NCBI GenBank assembly: GCA_031254035.1
Contig: JAIRVF010000059.1
Span: forward strand, 78,053-142,052
DNA length: 64,000 bases
Source: Paenibacillus sp.
Lineage (GTDB): Bacteria > Bacillota > Bacilli > Paenibacillales > Paenibacillaceae
Reading direction: 5' to 3'
Under the pieces are notes generated by a model. It saw only the letters and a program-made list of their open reading frames with translations, was not told the DNA's origin and made no database searches. Positions 8,044 through 17,205 of this stretch are shown here, piece after piece. Numbering within the stretch: the first letter of the stretch is position 1; each line of letters starts with the position of its first letter. Made by a program: the position numbers and the translations under genes.

Positions 8044-8763
8044 ATGGAAACGGGGAGCGCCGAAACCGCGCTGTTGGACGTTTATATTGAAGAAGCCGGA
8101 TACGAGGAAAACCATCCACGCATTCGCGAGATCGCCTTTCAGGTTGAACCCGGTGAGCTGCTTGGATTAATTGGCCCGAATGGGGCTGGAAAAAGCACAA
8201 CCATCAAAACGCTGATTGGCCTTTTGAAACATGCCAAAACAAAGGTTCATTTCGGTGGGAACTCGGGACGATACGCATATATACCGGAGACGCCGGTTTA
8301 TCATGATGATTTGACGCTGTGGGAGCATATGGATTTGGCGGCAGCAGTGTACGGTTTGGAATACGAGACCTTTACTGCGGAGGCGAATAGGCTTCTTTGG
8401 CAGTTTGGAATGGAAGAGGTCAAGAATGATCTCCCCGGCGGATTCTCCAAAGGGATGAAGCAGAAAATGATGCTGATGCTGGGATTTCTGAGTGGACCGG
8501 ATGTATATATCGTGGACGAGCCTTTTATCGGTCTCGACCCGCGTGCAACCAAAGATTTTTTAAAACTGCTGGATGAGGAACGCAGCCGCGGGGCAGCCGT
8601 GTTGATGTCCACGCACGTGCTGGATACGGCGGAGAAAATTTGTGATCGGTTCATCATGATCTCCGGGGGGAGAATGGTGGCAGAAGGGAGCCTGGCGGAT
8701 ATCCGTGCAAAGGCGGGACTAACTGAGGCTTCACTGTTTGATTGCTTTGATATGCTTGCCTAA
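8044..8763 (+). CDS. ecsA: ABC transporter ATP-binding protein EcsA
   Basis: A 239-residue ABC ATPase. Walker A is GPNGAGKST, the signature is the variant GGFSKGMKQK, Walker B is VYIVDEPFIGLDP, and the H-loop is LMSTHVLD. Length, sequence and pairing with an EcsB-type membrane protein at 8814 identify it as EcsA. In Bacillus the EcsAB complex affects protein secretion, sporulation and competence through control of intramembrane proteolysis; its transported substrate is not settled. The ribosome site AGCAGGAGGTTG precedes the ATG. The gap to ecsB is 50 nt, so the two are probably one operon. Confidence 0.9.
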   Translation: METGSAETALLDVYIEEAGYEENHPRIREIAFQVEPGELLGLIGPNGAGKSTTIKTLIGLLKHAKTKVHFGGNSGRYAYIPETPVYHDDLTLWEHMDLAAAVYGLEYETFTAEANRLLWQFGMEEVKNDLPGGFSKGMKQKMMLMLGFLSGPDVYIVDEPFIGLDPRATKDFLKLLDEERSRGAAVLMSTHVLDTAEKICDRFIMISGGRMVAEGSLADIRAKAGLTEASLFDCFDMLA

Positions 8764-8813
8764 GCGTATGCTCAGCGTATTCATTCAATAATGGAGTAAG
8801 GAAGGATAAAGTC

Positions 8814-10088
8814 ATGACAGGCAGTGATAAAGATTATTTGTTTCGGACTCCGGGAAGTTTGTTCCGGCGGCGTTTATGGAGCTATTTCAAAGAAATGGCG
8901 GCCATCTTTCGTTCCGTAGCGGACGATTGGACGGTTTTCGTTTATATCCTGATCCCCGGGCTTCTGTTCGGAGGGCGTTTGTATTACGGGTTATGGAATG
9001 AACCGCTCCCTGAGTGGGCAAGCAAGATTCCTTTCCCTATTATACCCTTGATGCTTTTGGCGGTTGCTTCCATGGGAGGCGTTATTCTGCTGATTCGGGA
9101 AGCGGATGTGTTATTTATCGTTCAACGTAAAAGATGGGTGCGGGCAATTATGCTTCGGGGCAGCTTGTACAGTATGGCTGCGGCGGCTTTGAAGACCGCG
9201 TTTGTTTTTCTACTCATACTTCCTTTTCTCATCAGACAGTTTCACGAAAGCGGCATGTTGGCAGGCAGTATGCTGGCATTTACCATCGTTTTTGGATGGG
9301 TTCATATGTGGATAAGGCATCTTGTCAGGGTACAAACAAGCGGATGGCGGAGATGGCTGCTCTATATTCCGTTCGTCATGTTGCCTGCTTTCTTCTATCT
9401 GACCTTTATGATTGTTTTCAAATCGAGGTCGGAGATTTTGCTTATCGGTACGATTGTGCTTGCGCTATTTGTAATGCTCCTGCTTCGAATGCGGCTGCGA
9501 CTCCGCGGAACCTTTATGAACGACGTGCAGGAGGATTTGACGCGAAGAACCCGTTTGACGGCGATTGTGCTGAGCCAATCCGTAGACAAACCGCGGCGTA
9601 TCCGCAGGAAAACCTGGATTTTCCGCCGCTCCCGTCCGCTTTTCCGTTCGGTTCAGCCATCCAAGCGTATCGCGGGAACGATGGTTAAAGCGCTGCTACG
9701 TCATCCGGGACAGCGGTCTCTGTACTTGCGGTTTGCTGCGGTGAGCATCCCGGTGTTTTTCCTGCCTATGCCTTCAGGTGTCCGGATTATCGTGTATGCC
9801 GCGCTGCATTTGCTTATTGTATATTGGCTATTTCTGCAATGGTTTAGCTTCAAGGAAGATCCCTTTGTTTCGCTGCTGCCTTGGCCGGATGATATGGGCA
9901 TTCAAGCAAGCATTCTCGCCGTCCGGACACTGCTTTTTCCATATGCAGTTATCATCTCGGCACTTATTCTGTTTACTTCAGGAGCAATGATTTGGATTGC
10001 TGCGATCGGATTTATCCCACTTGCAGCGGGTGTCACATGGGTGGTTCCTGAAGTCTTACGCATGTTCATGATGAATAAAGAATTTTAA
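8814..10088 (+). CDS. ecsB: ABC transporter permease EcsB
   Basis: A 424-residue polytopic membrane protein of the EcsB family, with hydrophobic helices clustered at about residues 40-75, 85-135, 145-215 and 300-415, and a long basic cytoplasmic loop in the middle (residues 240-290, rich in Arg and Lys). It is the membrane partner of EcsA just upstream. The ribosome site AAGGAAGG lies before the ATG. Its stop codon lies at the edge of a dispersed repeat (10087-10241), which separates it from the convergent flavoprotein gene. Confidence 0.87.
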   Translation: MTGSDKDYLFRTPGSLFRRRLWSYFKEMAAIFRSVADDWTVFVYILIPGLLFGGRLYYGLWNEPLPEWASKIPFPIIPLMLLAVASMGGVILLIREADVLFIVQRKRWVRAIMLRGSLYSMAAAALKTAFVFLLILPFLIRQFHESGMLAGSMLAFTIVFGWVHMWIRHLVRVQTSGWRRWLLYIPFVMLPAFFYLTFMIVFKSRSEILLIGTIVLALFVMLLLRMRLRLRGTFMNDVQEDLTRRTRLTAIVLSQSVDKPRRIRRKTWIFRRSRPLFRSVQPSKRIAGTMVKALLRHPGQRSLYLRFAAVSIPVFFLPMPSGVRIIVYAALHLLIVYWLFLQWFSFKEDPFVSLLPWPDDMGIQASILAVRTLLFPYAVIISALILFTSGAMIWIAAIGFIPLAAGVTWVVPEVLRMFMMNKEF

Positions 10089-10241
10089 GTCCGTTTTTGA
10101 TCACGAAGTAAATCGGGAAGCTGGTTCGGCTTCGAATCTTGAATTCAGCCGGGCCTTCCGGTGCTCACGTACCTCAAGTACGCTCTGCTCCTCAGTCCCT
10201 AACTTCATCCAACCTTCTCGGTGCTGAAAAACGGACGCTTT
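10087..10241. repeat. MITE-like dispersed repeat, copy 1
   Basis: About 155 bp that matches the copy at 48019-48203 through TTTTGATCACGAAGT, GAATTCAGCCGG, TGCTCACGTACC, CCTCAGTCCCTAACTTCATCC and TTCTCGGTGCTGAAAA. The outermost GTTCAAAAAG ends are absent, but AAGTCCGTTTTT and AAAAACGGAC pair, so the copy can form a long hairpin between the convergent ecsB and flavoprotein genes and may act as their terminator. Confidence 0.8.
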
Positions 10242-10247
10242 AATTAC

Positions 10248-11507
10248 TTATTTTTGTGCCGCGTGCATGCCCGCCGTATATCCGGTGGAGAAGGCGGCGG
10301 TAATGTTGTAGCCCCCGGTGTAGCCGTGGATATCGAGGATTTCACCGCAGAAAAAGAGGCCCGGCATCAACTTGGACTCCATCGTTTTCGGATTGATTTC
10401 CTTTAAATTCACGCCGCCGCCGGTCACAAAAGCCTCCTCGATCGATTTGGTGCCTTGGACAGGAATCACGAATTTCTTTAACACGTCCACAAAGGCCGAC
10501 CACTGCTGTTTCGGCAGGTGGGCGAAAGTCGAGTCGCCGTCAAGTTCGGCCCGGTTCATAAGTAGCGGCAGCAAACGATCGGGAACAAAAGCCTTGAGCA
10601 CGTTTTTGATAGCCTTTTTCGGATCAGCAGCAAGCTTGTCCCGCAGCATGCGATCCACCTCATGGGGAGGCATGTCGGGGAACAAATCGATCACCATCTC
10701 TACTTCATTGACTTTGAACTTGCGTTTTACCTGGCGGATAAATTGGCTGCAGCGAAGAGCGATCGGTCCGGAGAGACCGAAGTGGGTGAATATCATGTCT
10801 CCGCGGTGTCCGATCAGCTTTTTCCCTTTCGGGGTCCATACCGATAATTCAACATCGCGAAGTGACAATCCCTGAAGCTCCTTCGAAGCGATCCAGCTTT
10901 CGCGCGATACGATCGGGACCTCCGTAGGGTATAGCTCGGTTATGGTGTGCCCTGCGGCTTCCGCCCACGGATAACCATCGCCTGTCGAGCCGGTATGTGG
11001 CACCGATTTACCTCCGGTTGCAATGATGACGGCAGACGCCCGGCATATTTCGCCCGAGGCAAACTTTACGCCTGAAGCATGTTCTTTCGTATAGAGAACT
11101 TCCGCTACAGGCGTGTTGGTTTTTATGTCTACTCCCAGTCTGCGGACCTCTCCGACGAGCGTATTGACCACGCTGACCGCCTTGTCGGACACCGGAAACA
11201 TTCTCCCGTTATCCTCTTCCTTCAGGGTAATGCCCAGACCTTCGAAGAAATCCATGATATCGCGGTTATTAAAATGCTGAAAAGCACTGTATAGAAAACG
11301 CCCGTTGCCCGGAATATGTGCAATCAGATCTTCGGTTTCCTTCGCGTTGGTTACATTACAGCGTCCGCCTCCGGAAATGCCTAGCTTGCGCCCGAGTTTC
11401 CCGCCCTTGTCGAGCAGCAGAACAGAGGCGCCGTTTTTGGCTGCTGCGATGCAGGCCATCAGCCCGGCAGAACCGCCTCCAATAACAATGACATCATATA
11501 ACTTCAC
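10248..11507 (-). CDS. NAD(P)/FAD-dependent oxidoreductase, HI0933/BaiN-like family
   Basis: A 419-residue flavoprotein. The N-terminal dinucleotide-binding motif is VIVIGGGSAGLMACIAA, followed by the family-defining GGKLGRKLGISGGGRCNVTN. A second FAD contact region is near SAVIIATGGKSVPHTGSTGDG, and the C-terminus has FFCGEILDIHGYTGGYNITAAFSTG. Members are conserved across bacteria and mostly lack a proven substrate; some relatives (BaiN) have been linked to bile acid reduction. It stands alone on the - strand between ecsB and the sensor kinase. A TAAGGAGAG ribosome site precedes the ATG. Confidence 0.9.
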   Translation of the reverse strand: MKLYDVIVIGGGSAGLMACIAAAKNGASVLLLDKGGKLGRKLGISGGGRCNVTNAKETEDLIAHIPGNGRFLYSAFQHFNNRDIMDFFEGLGITLKEEDNGRMFPVSDKAVSVVNTLVGEVRRLGVDIKTNTPVAEVLYTKEHASGVKFASGEICRASAVIIATGGKSVPHTGSTGDGYPWAEAAGHTITELYPTEVPIVSRESWIASKELQGLSLRDVELSVWTPKGKKLIGHRGDMIFTHFGLSGPIALRCSQFIRQVKRKFKVNEVEMVIDLFPDMPPHEVDRMLRDKLAADPKKAIKNVLKAFVPDRLLPLLMNRAELDGDSTFAHLPKQQWSAFVDVLKKFVIPVQGTKSIEEAFVTGGGVNLKEINPKTMESKLMPGLFFCGEILDIHGYTGGYNITAAFSTGYTAGMHAAQK

Positions 11508-11749
11508 TTTATTCTCTCCTTATGACCACGGGTCCTAGTGGACCTGTGTTTTAATTGTGCTTTTTTAGGATATATCAGGGTATATTGTAATATTGTGTAG
11601 GCTGTGATTTAATTTACATATATACACTTTTTTTAGTTAATTAGTTTTTTTCGCTGTTCCTACAGAAACTGATTTGCCCGGTATTTCCGAATGAATGAAT
11701 CTGTACATGCCGCCCGAATGGGGAGGAGGGATTTGCGATTATTTATGCG

Positions 11750-13438
11750 TTGAAAAATATTATAACACAGGTACTCATGGCGGGTTCCTTCGCGTTTTTG
11801 TTTCCGCTGAGCCTGGACAAGTATGTCCGTGCACTTAGGCACAAGAGAAAGCTCGGTGCCACGGGATTTGAACTTATTATTATTATATCCAGTGCTTTGA
11901 GTATTCTGATGTGCTCCGTATTCTCCACACCGTTGTTTCAATTAATTCCTCTTAATTTGGGAATCCTCCCGCTGTTCATTGGTATGCTTTACGGGGGATA
12001 TAAGAGCGGTCTTCCCTTAGCAGGGCTGTATCTGCTGTGTGATTTTTACTTTAACGAAAGATGGTCTGTTTTTGGAATCTTCATACATACCGGTTTATTG
12101 TTTTATCCATTGCTTGTTTGGATGTCCCCTAATTTCCGGAAGGGTACCCTAACTGATAAAATCAATAAGCTGTGGATGTGTCTCCTGCCAGCTATGCTGC
12201 TCCTCTGCGCGTCTCCGATTATCGAAAATCCAGAACTGACATTTTCCGAAGCAGGACAGTTGTTAATGATTTTGCTCTATATGATGGTTAGCGTTTTTTC
12301 CGGCGGAGCCCTTATTTATGTCATTGAATTTGCTCTGGAAAAGCTGCTATTGAAAGAACAGATCAAGGGTATTTCCGAGAAGTACCTCCGGGAGGAGGAA
12401 AAGCTCCAGCAGGTCATGGATGTAGCGCCGCTATGTATGGTATCTGTTAACAATGACGGTTGTGTTACCAGTGTAAACGAAATGATGATGAATTTATTCA
12501 AAATCCGGCAGCCGGAGCTTACCAAAAATGATATTCTGGGACTGCCGCTATCCTCATTTGTCGATATGATCGAAAAGGATTTCTTAAGCCACCGGATTTC
12601 CCAGGCGTTAAAGGGCGTCAAGTTGAACAATGATTTGATCCGGATCGGTTCGCAAATACATTATACAAGCATATCACCGCTTACCAACAGCTATACCGGT
12701 GAGATTCTCGGGGCGGTACTCGTGATCCAAGACATAACAGAGCTGGAACGGCTTCGGAGCGAGCTGGGAAATGTGGAGAGGCTGAGTCTGGTCGGGCAAA
12801 TGGCAGCCAGCATCACGCATGAAATCCGCAACCCGATGGCTGTGGTGCGCGGTTTTCTCCAGCTCATGAAAGAAAAGAGCCCGGAGTCGCTTGATCATTA
12901 CTATAGGATCGTTATGGAGGAGCTTGACCGTGCGAACGGTATCATAAACGACTTTTTGTCGCTTGCGCAAAATCGGATTTCTGAAAAAGAGCAGTGGCAT
13001 CTACACCAGATCATCGGCGATCTCGGTCCGTTGCTGTGGGCGGATGCGAATTTACGGGGGCAAACGATTGAGCTGGTGATGGACGAGCAGGTGCCGAAGT
13101 TGTACCTGAACGCAAAGGAAATCAAGCAGATGCTTCTTAATCTAGCCCGTAACGGGATGGAGGCCATGGAGGAAAAGGGTAAGCTCACCATTCAAACCCG
13201 CCTAAAGGAGAGAGAGGGAATCGTCGAGCTCATCGTCCAGGATACCGGCGTAGGCATGTCCCAAAGCCGCAAGGAACGCCTGTTTGAGCCCTTTTTTACA
13301 ACCAAGACCAAAGGGACGGGGCTTGGACTTGCTCTCTGCTTGAGTATTGCGGAGCGGCATGGGGGCAAAATCGAGGTGGAATCAGAAGAAGGAAAGGGGA
13401 CGACGTTCATCATCCGTTTTCCACTTGCCGAATGCTGA
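11750..13438 (+). CDS. Membrane sensor histidine kinase with PAS domain (sporulation-kinase-like)
   Basis: A 562-residue kinase. The first 200 residues hold about six hydrophobic helices, a PAS domain covers about 220-335, then the H-box SITHEIRNPMAV with phospho-accepting His357, the N-box LNLARNGMEAM, and ATP-lid motifs DTGVGM and TKGTGLGLAL. The layout resembles orphan sporulation kinases of the KinB/KinC kind; no response regulator gene is adjacent. The start is uncertain. A TTG at 11750 lies about 20 nt after a strong GGGAGGAGGG at 11721-11730, while in-frame ATT codons at 11738 and 11741 sit at better spacing, so the protein may be three or four residues longer. Confidence 0.85.
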   Translation: MKNIITQVLMAGSFAFLFPLSLDKYVRALRHKRKLGATGFELIIIISSALSILMCSVFSTPLFQLIPLNLGILPLFIGMLYGGYKSGLPLAGLYLLCDFYFNERWSVFGIFIHTGLLFYPLLVWMSPNFRKGTLTDKINKLWMCLLPAMLLLCASPIIENPELTFSEAGQLLMILLYMMVSVFSGGALIYVIEFALEKLLLKEQIKGISEKYLREEEKLQQVMDVAPLCMVSVNNDGCVTSVNEMMMNLFKIRQPELTKNDILGLPLSSFVDMIEKDFLSHRISQALKGVKLNNDLIRIGSQIHYTSISPLTNSYTGEILGAVLVIQDITELERLRSELGNVERLSLVGQMAASITHEIRNPMAVVRGFLQLMKEKSPESLDHYYRIVMEELDRANGIINDFLSLAQNRISEKEQWHLHQIIGDLGPLLWADANLRGQTIELVMDEQVPKLYLNAKEIKQMLLNLARNGMEAMEEKGKLTIQTRLKEREGIVELIVQDTGVGMSQSRKERLFEPFFTTKTKGTGLGLALCLSIAERHGGKIEVESEEGKGTTFIIRFPLAEC

Positions 13439-13476
13439 CGGGAAATGGGATGGCGATCATTCTGAAACCAGAAATC

Positions 13477-13504
13477 TTGATTTCACATCTTTTGAAGGTA
13501 TAAT
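13477..13504 (+). promoter_or_regulatory. Sigma-A-type promoter for the bacilliredoxin gene
   Basis: TTGATT (-35, 13477-13482) and TATAAT (-10, 13499-13504) with a 16-nt spacer, about 57 nt before the ATG at 13561. Confidence 0.65.
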
Positions 13505-13560
13505 ATTAAATATTGATGAATATGTTTTTTTGATATTTTGCAGATAAGGAGTGATTAGTA

Positions 13561-13995
13561 ATGTCTATGTCTTTCGACAGATATATGAAGGATATGATTC
13601 AACCGATGAGGGATGAGCTTACCCGGGTTGGGATCAAAGAACTCAAAACACCAGAGGAAGTAGAATTGCATTTGCCGGATGCACCAGGCACTACGCTTGT
13701 TGTCATCAACTCGGTATGTGGATGCGCGGCAGGACAATGCCGTCCGGGTGTAGCGCTAGCGCTGCAAAACGATTTGGTGCCTGACAATCTATTTACGGTA
13801 TTTGCCGGACAGGATAAGGAAGCAACGGCCAAAGCCAGAGAATATTTTGCTCCATATCCGCCATCTTCTCCTTCCATTGCTTTGATGAAAGACGGGGAAC
13901 TGGTTTACTTCATCGAACGCCATCAGATCGAAGACCATTCCGCTCAGGAAATCGCCGATAGTCTTATTGAAGCGTTTAACCGCGTGTGTCGTTAA
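13561..13995 (+). CDS. Bacilliredoxin, BrxA/BrxB family
   Basis: A 144-residue member of the YphP/YqiW (BrxA/BrxB) family. The CGC active-site motif is present in SVCGCAAGQCRPGVALAL, and the thioredoxin-like fold ends with HQIEDHSAQEIADSLIEAF. In bacilli these proteins remove bacillithiol from S-bacillithiolated protein cysteines after oxidative stress, which implies that the organism makes bacillithiol. The gene has its own promoter and terminator. The AAGGAGTGATTAG ribosome site gives a clear ATG start. Confidence 0.92.
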   Translation: MSMSFDRYMKDMIQPMRDELTRVGIKELKTPEEVELHLPDAPGTTLVVINSVCGCAAGQCRPGVALALQNDLVPDNLFTVFAGQDKEATAKAREYFAPYPPSSPSIALMKDGELVYFIERHQIEDHSAQEIADSLIEAFNRVCR

Positions 13996-14079
13996 TCTGA
14001 AACTTAAAGGTTTTAGGGCAGGTACAAGCAGGAATGTAACAAATTATAAGAGGACAGCTAAAATATAGCTGTTCTCACT

Positions 14080-14114
14080 TAGACGGTTCCTATTATTAGG
14101 AAGCGTCTTTTTTT
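14080..14114 (+). terminator. Terminator after the bacilliredoxin gene
   Basis: AGACG-g-TTCCT and AGGAA-g-CGTCT pair and are followed by seven T residues. A second hairpin, GGACAGCTA/TAGCTGTTC, lies just before it at about 14051-14073. Confidence 0.85.
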
Positions 14115-14262
14115 CAACCTAGAACGACGTAATCCCACATGGAGACCGAGCGCCCGTCTTGGCCAAGAAATTGCATATAAAGTATTGCGACTCATAACTC
14201 GCATCACGGGATGTCTACTGATACAATAAGGTTTGAACGTTTTGGAAGGATGGTGTGGTTCA

Positions 14263-14658
14263 TTGATTCACGGAATCGGGCATGACGTGCTGGAAATCAA
14301 GCGGATTTCGATTTTGCTAAGCGGGCAGCTCGGGTTCAAATTCATGGAACGGGTGCTTACGGAGAAGGAGCGGGATGAAGCCAGAAAAAGAGGCGGGAAG
14401 CTGACGGAGTTTGTAGCCGGACGTTTTGCTGCCAAAGAGGCAATTTCCAAAGCTTTTGGCTGCGGAATCGGCAGCATTATCAGTTTTGGCGATATAGAGA
14501 TTTTGCCGGATTCCATGGGGAGACCTGTGCCTGTCTTGAGCCAAGGGGCATGGGAACGCCTGAATCTTCCGGGGGAACCGGAGTATGTCATCCACTTGAC
14601 CATATCTCACCAGACAGAGTTGGCCTCGGCGTTTGCCGTCATTGAAAAAACAGTTTAA
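14263..14658 (+). CDS. acpS: Holo-[acyl-carrier-protein] synthase
   Basis: A 131-residue AcpS. It transfers 4'-phosphopantetheine from CoA to a serine of acyl carrier protein, which activates it for fatty acid synthesis. The family start HGIGHDVLEIKRI carries the Mg-binding Asp, the second motif is RFAAKEAISKAFG, and the C-terminal LTISHQTELASAFAV is present. The TTG at 14263 is chosen because the family begins with the M-I-x-G-I-G segment and GGAAGGA lies 12 nt upstream; an in-frame TTG at 14233 would add ten residues without homology. It lies just upstream of mutY. Confidence 0.92.
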   Translation: MIHGIGHDVLEIKRISILLSGQLGFKFMERVLTEKERDEARKRGGKLTEFVAGRFAAKEAISKAFGCGIGSIISFGDIEILPDSMGRPVPVLSQGAWERLNLPGEPEYVIHLTISHQTELASAFAVIEKTV

Positions 14659-14702
14659 AGCTTTTTTGGGAGAGTAAAGCCGGAAGGATTTGAAACGACC
14701 AT

Positions 14703-15854
14703 ATGAATCAAACGGAGCAGAAGAAGTTTTTCAGCACACATTTGCTGGAATGGTATATGCAGAACAAAAGGGATTTGCCGTGGCGCCGCCACCGCAACCC
14801 TTACTATATATGGGTATCAGAAATTATGCTGCAGCAGACGCGCGTGGACACCGTCATTCCTTATTTCCACCGATTTATTGAGCGGTTTCCTACCGTCGAG
14901 GACTTGGCAGATGCACCCGAGCAGGATGTATTGAAATGTTGGGAAGGCCTCGGATACTATTCCCGGGCGAGAAACCTTCAGGCAGCAGCTAAGCAGGTAA
15001 AGGAGCAACATGACGGACAAGTACCGGATGATAAACCATCTGTATTTGCTCTGAAGGGGGTTGGCCCATATACAGCGGGGGCAATATTAAGTATCGCCTT
15101 CAATAAACCGGAGCCGGCTGTGGACGGCAATGTTATGCGTGTACTGTCGCGGTATTTTCTGATTGAAGAAGACATTATGAAAGGAAGCACAAGGTCGTTA
15201 ATGGAAAGGCTTGTCGTGGAGCTGATCCCTGAAGGTCGTGCTTCCGATTTCAACCAGGCCCTGATGGAACTCGGGGCACTCGTATGTACGCCAAAATCAC
15301 CGAAGTGCCTGACTTGCCCGGTCATGGAACACTGCACCGCCCGGATCGAAGGGGTGGTAGAGTCGCTGCCGGTTAAGACCAAAGCGAAACCGCCACGTCC
15401 GGAATATCGCGTGGTGGCCTTGGTGGAAGGGACCGGTAGCCATGCCGGCAAGGTGTTAATCCGGCAGCGTCCGCAGGAAGGCCTTCTGGCGAGAATGTGG
15501 GAGCTGCCTCATGTGCAGGTGCCGCTGAGCCGAAGTGGGCGGATCCCGGATGAGCCTGCGATGGATATTTTATCCGGAGCTCTATTGGAGGAAGGCGTTG
15601 TCGCAAGGCCGGGAGAATATATGATGGATGCCGAGCATACGTTCAGCCATATCCACTGGAACCTCCAGGTGTATCGCTGCCGAGAAGAGGAACAGCTCAT
15701 GGCGGCTGAAGCCAAGGAGGCCTATACGCTCAGCCATCCGGGAGAAGAAACGCCGGAGGGAGCACTTCGTTGGATTGGTGAAGAGGATATGGCGCTGTAT
15801 GCCTTTCCGAACGTGTTTCTGAAAATACTCCGTGAATATTTCAAAATGCACTAG
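14703..15854 (+). CDS. mutY: A/G-specific adenine DNA glycosylase MutY
   Basis: A 383-residue glycosylase that removes adenine mispaired with 8-oxoguanine. Catalytic Glu40 is in SEIMLQQTRVDTVIPYF, the helix-hairpin-helix GVGPYTAGAI is followed by catalytic Asp141 (EPAVDGNVMRV), and the [4Fe-4S] cluster cysteines are 195, 202, 205 and 211. The C-terminal NUDIX-like domain, which reads 8-oxoG, runs from about residue 235 with FSHIHWNLQVY. All key residues are present. It follows acpS by 44 nt, so the two may be co-transcribed. The 187-bp phased repeat element begins 13 nt after the stop. Confidence 0.95.
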   Translation: MNQTEQKKFFSTHLLEWYMQNKRDLPWRRHRNPYYIWVSEIMLQQTRVDTVIPYFHRFIERFPTVEDLADAPEQDVLKCWEGLGYYSRARNLQAAAKQVKEQHDGQVPDDKPSVFALKGVGPYTAGAILSIAFNKPEPAVDGNVMRVLSRYFLIEEDIMKGSTRSLMERLVVELIPEGRASDFNQALMELGALVCTPKSPKCLTCPVMEHCTARIEGVVESLPVKTKAKPPRPEYRVVALVEGTGSHAGKVLIRQRPQEGLLARMWELPHVQVPLSRSGRIPDEPAMDILSGALLEEGVVARPGEYMMDAEHTFSHIHWNLQVYRCREEEQLMAAEAKEAYTLSHPGEETPEGALRWIGEEDMALYAFPNVFLKILREYFKMH

Positions 15855-15867
15855 GCATATAAGATTC

Positions 15868-16054
15868 TCTAACGAAACGTGACATCGCTATTTGCAGCAA
15901 AAATGGCTTTTTGAAATTCTAACGAAACTGGGTATCGCTATTAAGCTAAATAAGTACCGCCTAGGCCGGTTTTATCCCAAATAACGATCTGTAGTTTCGT
16001 TAGATTTAATTTGCTCTTGTTTTTGAGGCAATAACACTCTGTAGTTTCGTTAGA
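15868..16054. repeat. 187-bp phased palindromic element, full copy A
   Basis: Four 25-nt units: 15868-15892 and 15918-15942 on the + strand, 15980-16004 and 16030-16054 inverted. Each has TCTAACGAAAC at one end and ends in (C/G)TTATT or CTATT at the other. Starts within each pair are exactly 50 nt apart; the two halves are separated by 37 nt centred on GCCTAGGC. The same layout recurs at 44493-44679. It fills the space between convergent mutY and sodA. Confidence 0.88.
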
Positions 16055-16075
16055 GATATATAGATTGTCACAAGC

Positions 16076-16111
16076 AAAAAGGAGCCGCCCCTGATTGGGG
16101 CAGCTCCTTTA
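16076..16111. terminator. Terminator of sodA (bidirectional)
   Basis: AAAAAGGAGC-c-GCCCC pairs with GGGGC-a-GCTCCTTT, downstream of sodA on the - strand, with T/A runs on both sides. Confidence 0.85.
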
Positions 16112-16129
16112 TGCTATTAGCGTTGTTTA

Positions 16130-16738
16130 TTATTTGGCAGCGTCGTAACGTTTGCCGACTTCATCCCAGTTTACAACGTTCCAGAATGCAGCGATGTAAT
16201 CAGGGCGTTTGTTTTGATATTTCAGGTAGTAAGCATGCTCCCATACGTCCAGACCAAGAACCGGAGTTTGGCCGTCCATGATTGGGTTGTCTTGGTTCGG
16301 CGTGCTGGTTACAGCCAGCTTGCCGTATTTGACTACGAGCCAAGCCCAACCGCTGCCGAAACGGGTAGTAGCCGCTTTAGCGAAGTCTTCTTTGAATTTA
16401 TCAAATCCGCCAAGCTCGCTGTCGATCGCTTGAGCCAAAGCGCCAGTTGGAGCGCCGCCGCCGTTTGGTCCGATAACTTCCCAGAAGAGGGAGTGGTTTG
16501 CATGTCCGCCGCCATTGTTGCGAACGGCTGTACGGATGCTTTCAGGTACGCTGTTAATGTTGGACAGAAGTTCGTCAAGGCTTTTATTTTGCAGTTCAGG
16601 AGCGCTTTCCAAAGCTGCATTCAAGTTGGTTACATACGTGTTATGGTGACGATCGTGGTGGATCTCCATTGTTTGTGCGTCGATATGAGGTTCGAGCGCA
16701 TTGTTAGGGTAAGGAAGAGCAGGTAATTGAAATGCCAT
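16130..16738 (-). CDS. sodA: Superoxide dismutase, Mn/Fe family
   Basis: A 202-residue cytosolic superoxide dismutase that converts superoxide to hydrogen peroxide and oxygen. Metal ligands are seen in [20 protein letters not shown], and the C-terminal [19 protein letters not shown] (the Asp and His ligands). The residue pattern [19 protein letters not shown] fits the manganese type. The ATG at 16738 ([20 protein letters not shown]) is chosen because AGGAGGT lies 8 nt upstream; a longer frame from 16777 has no ribosome site. Its 5' region (16739-17205) is very AT-rich. Confidence 0.94.
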   Translation of the reverse strand: MAFQLPALPYPNNALEPHIDAQTMEIHHDRHHNTYVTNLNAALESAPELQNKSLDELLSNINSVPESIRTAVRNNGGGHANHSLFWEVIGPNGGGAPTGALAQAIDSELGGFDKFKEDFAKAATTRFGSGWAWLVVKYGKLAVTSTPNQDNPIMDGQTPVLGLDVWEHAYYLKYQNKRPDYIAAFWNVVNWDEVGKRYDAAK

Positions 16739-17038
16739 GATAAATACCTCCTGTAATGTTTTATTATTAGGAATCAATTAGAAATTGACCCTCTTCATAA
16801 AGGAATCTATGCTGTGCAATAGCATCCTTTATTAACCGGATTATGTAACATTAACGTATCCAAATATAATTAAACCGTATTTTTTAAATTAAATCAACAT
16901 TTATGTTTATAAAGTATACTTTAAGGAAATCTATCGCACATCATACATATTATGACTTACCCGATATCCGAAACTTTATTCATCCCATTTGAACCATTAT
17001 ATGGATATTTAACTTATATTACAATGAAAACGCTTGCT

Positions 17039-17052
17039 ATAAAGCGCTTTCA
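17039..17052 (-). promoter_or_regulatory. Possible catabolite control (cre-like) site
   Basis: TGAAAGCGCTTTAT on the - strand is one or two bases from the CcpA site consensus. It lies about 300 nt upstream of sodA, in an AT-rich stretch where no gene is visible, so its target is unclear. A 9-bp inverted repeat, AAGGAAAAC/GTTTTCTTT, also lies in this gap at about 17154-17199. Confidence 0.3.
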
Positions 17053-17205
17053 AAAGAAAATGCGTGTTTTTTAAAGAAAACTATGGTTTAATGAATGATA
17101 AAGAAGGAATTTAACGGTTTTTGTCGTATTATTATTATTTATTCTGGATTATAAGGAAAACGTCTGGCGACGTACCGCCACCAGCGGAAGTTTTCTTTAA
17201 GATAT

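Noticed and set aside
15868-16054. CRISPR array, because repeats are separated by spacers of equal length
   Set aside because: Only two units per orientation, units are imperfect and inverted in the second half, and no cas genes are present.
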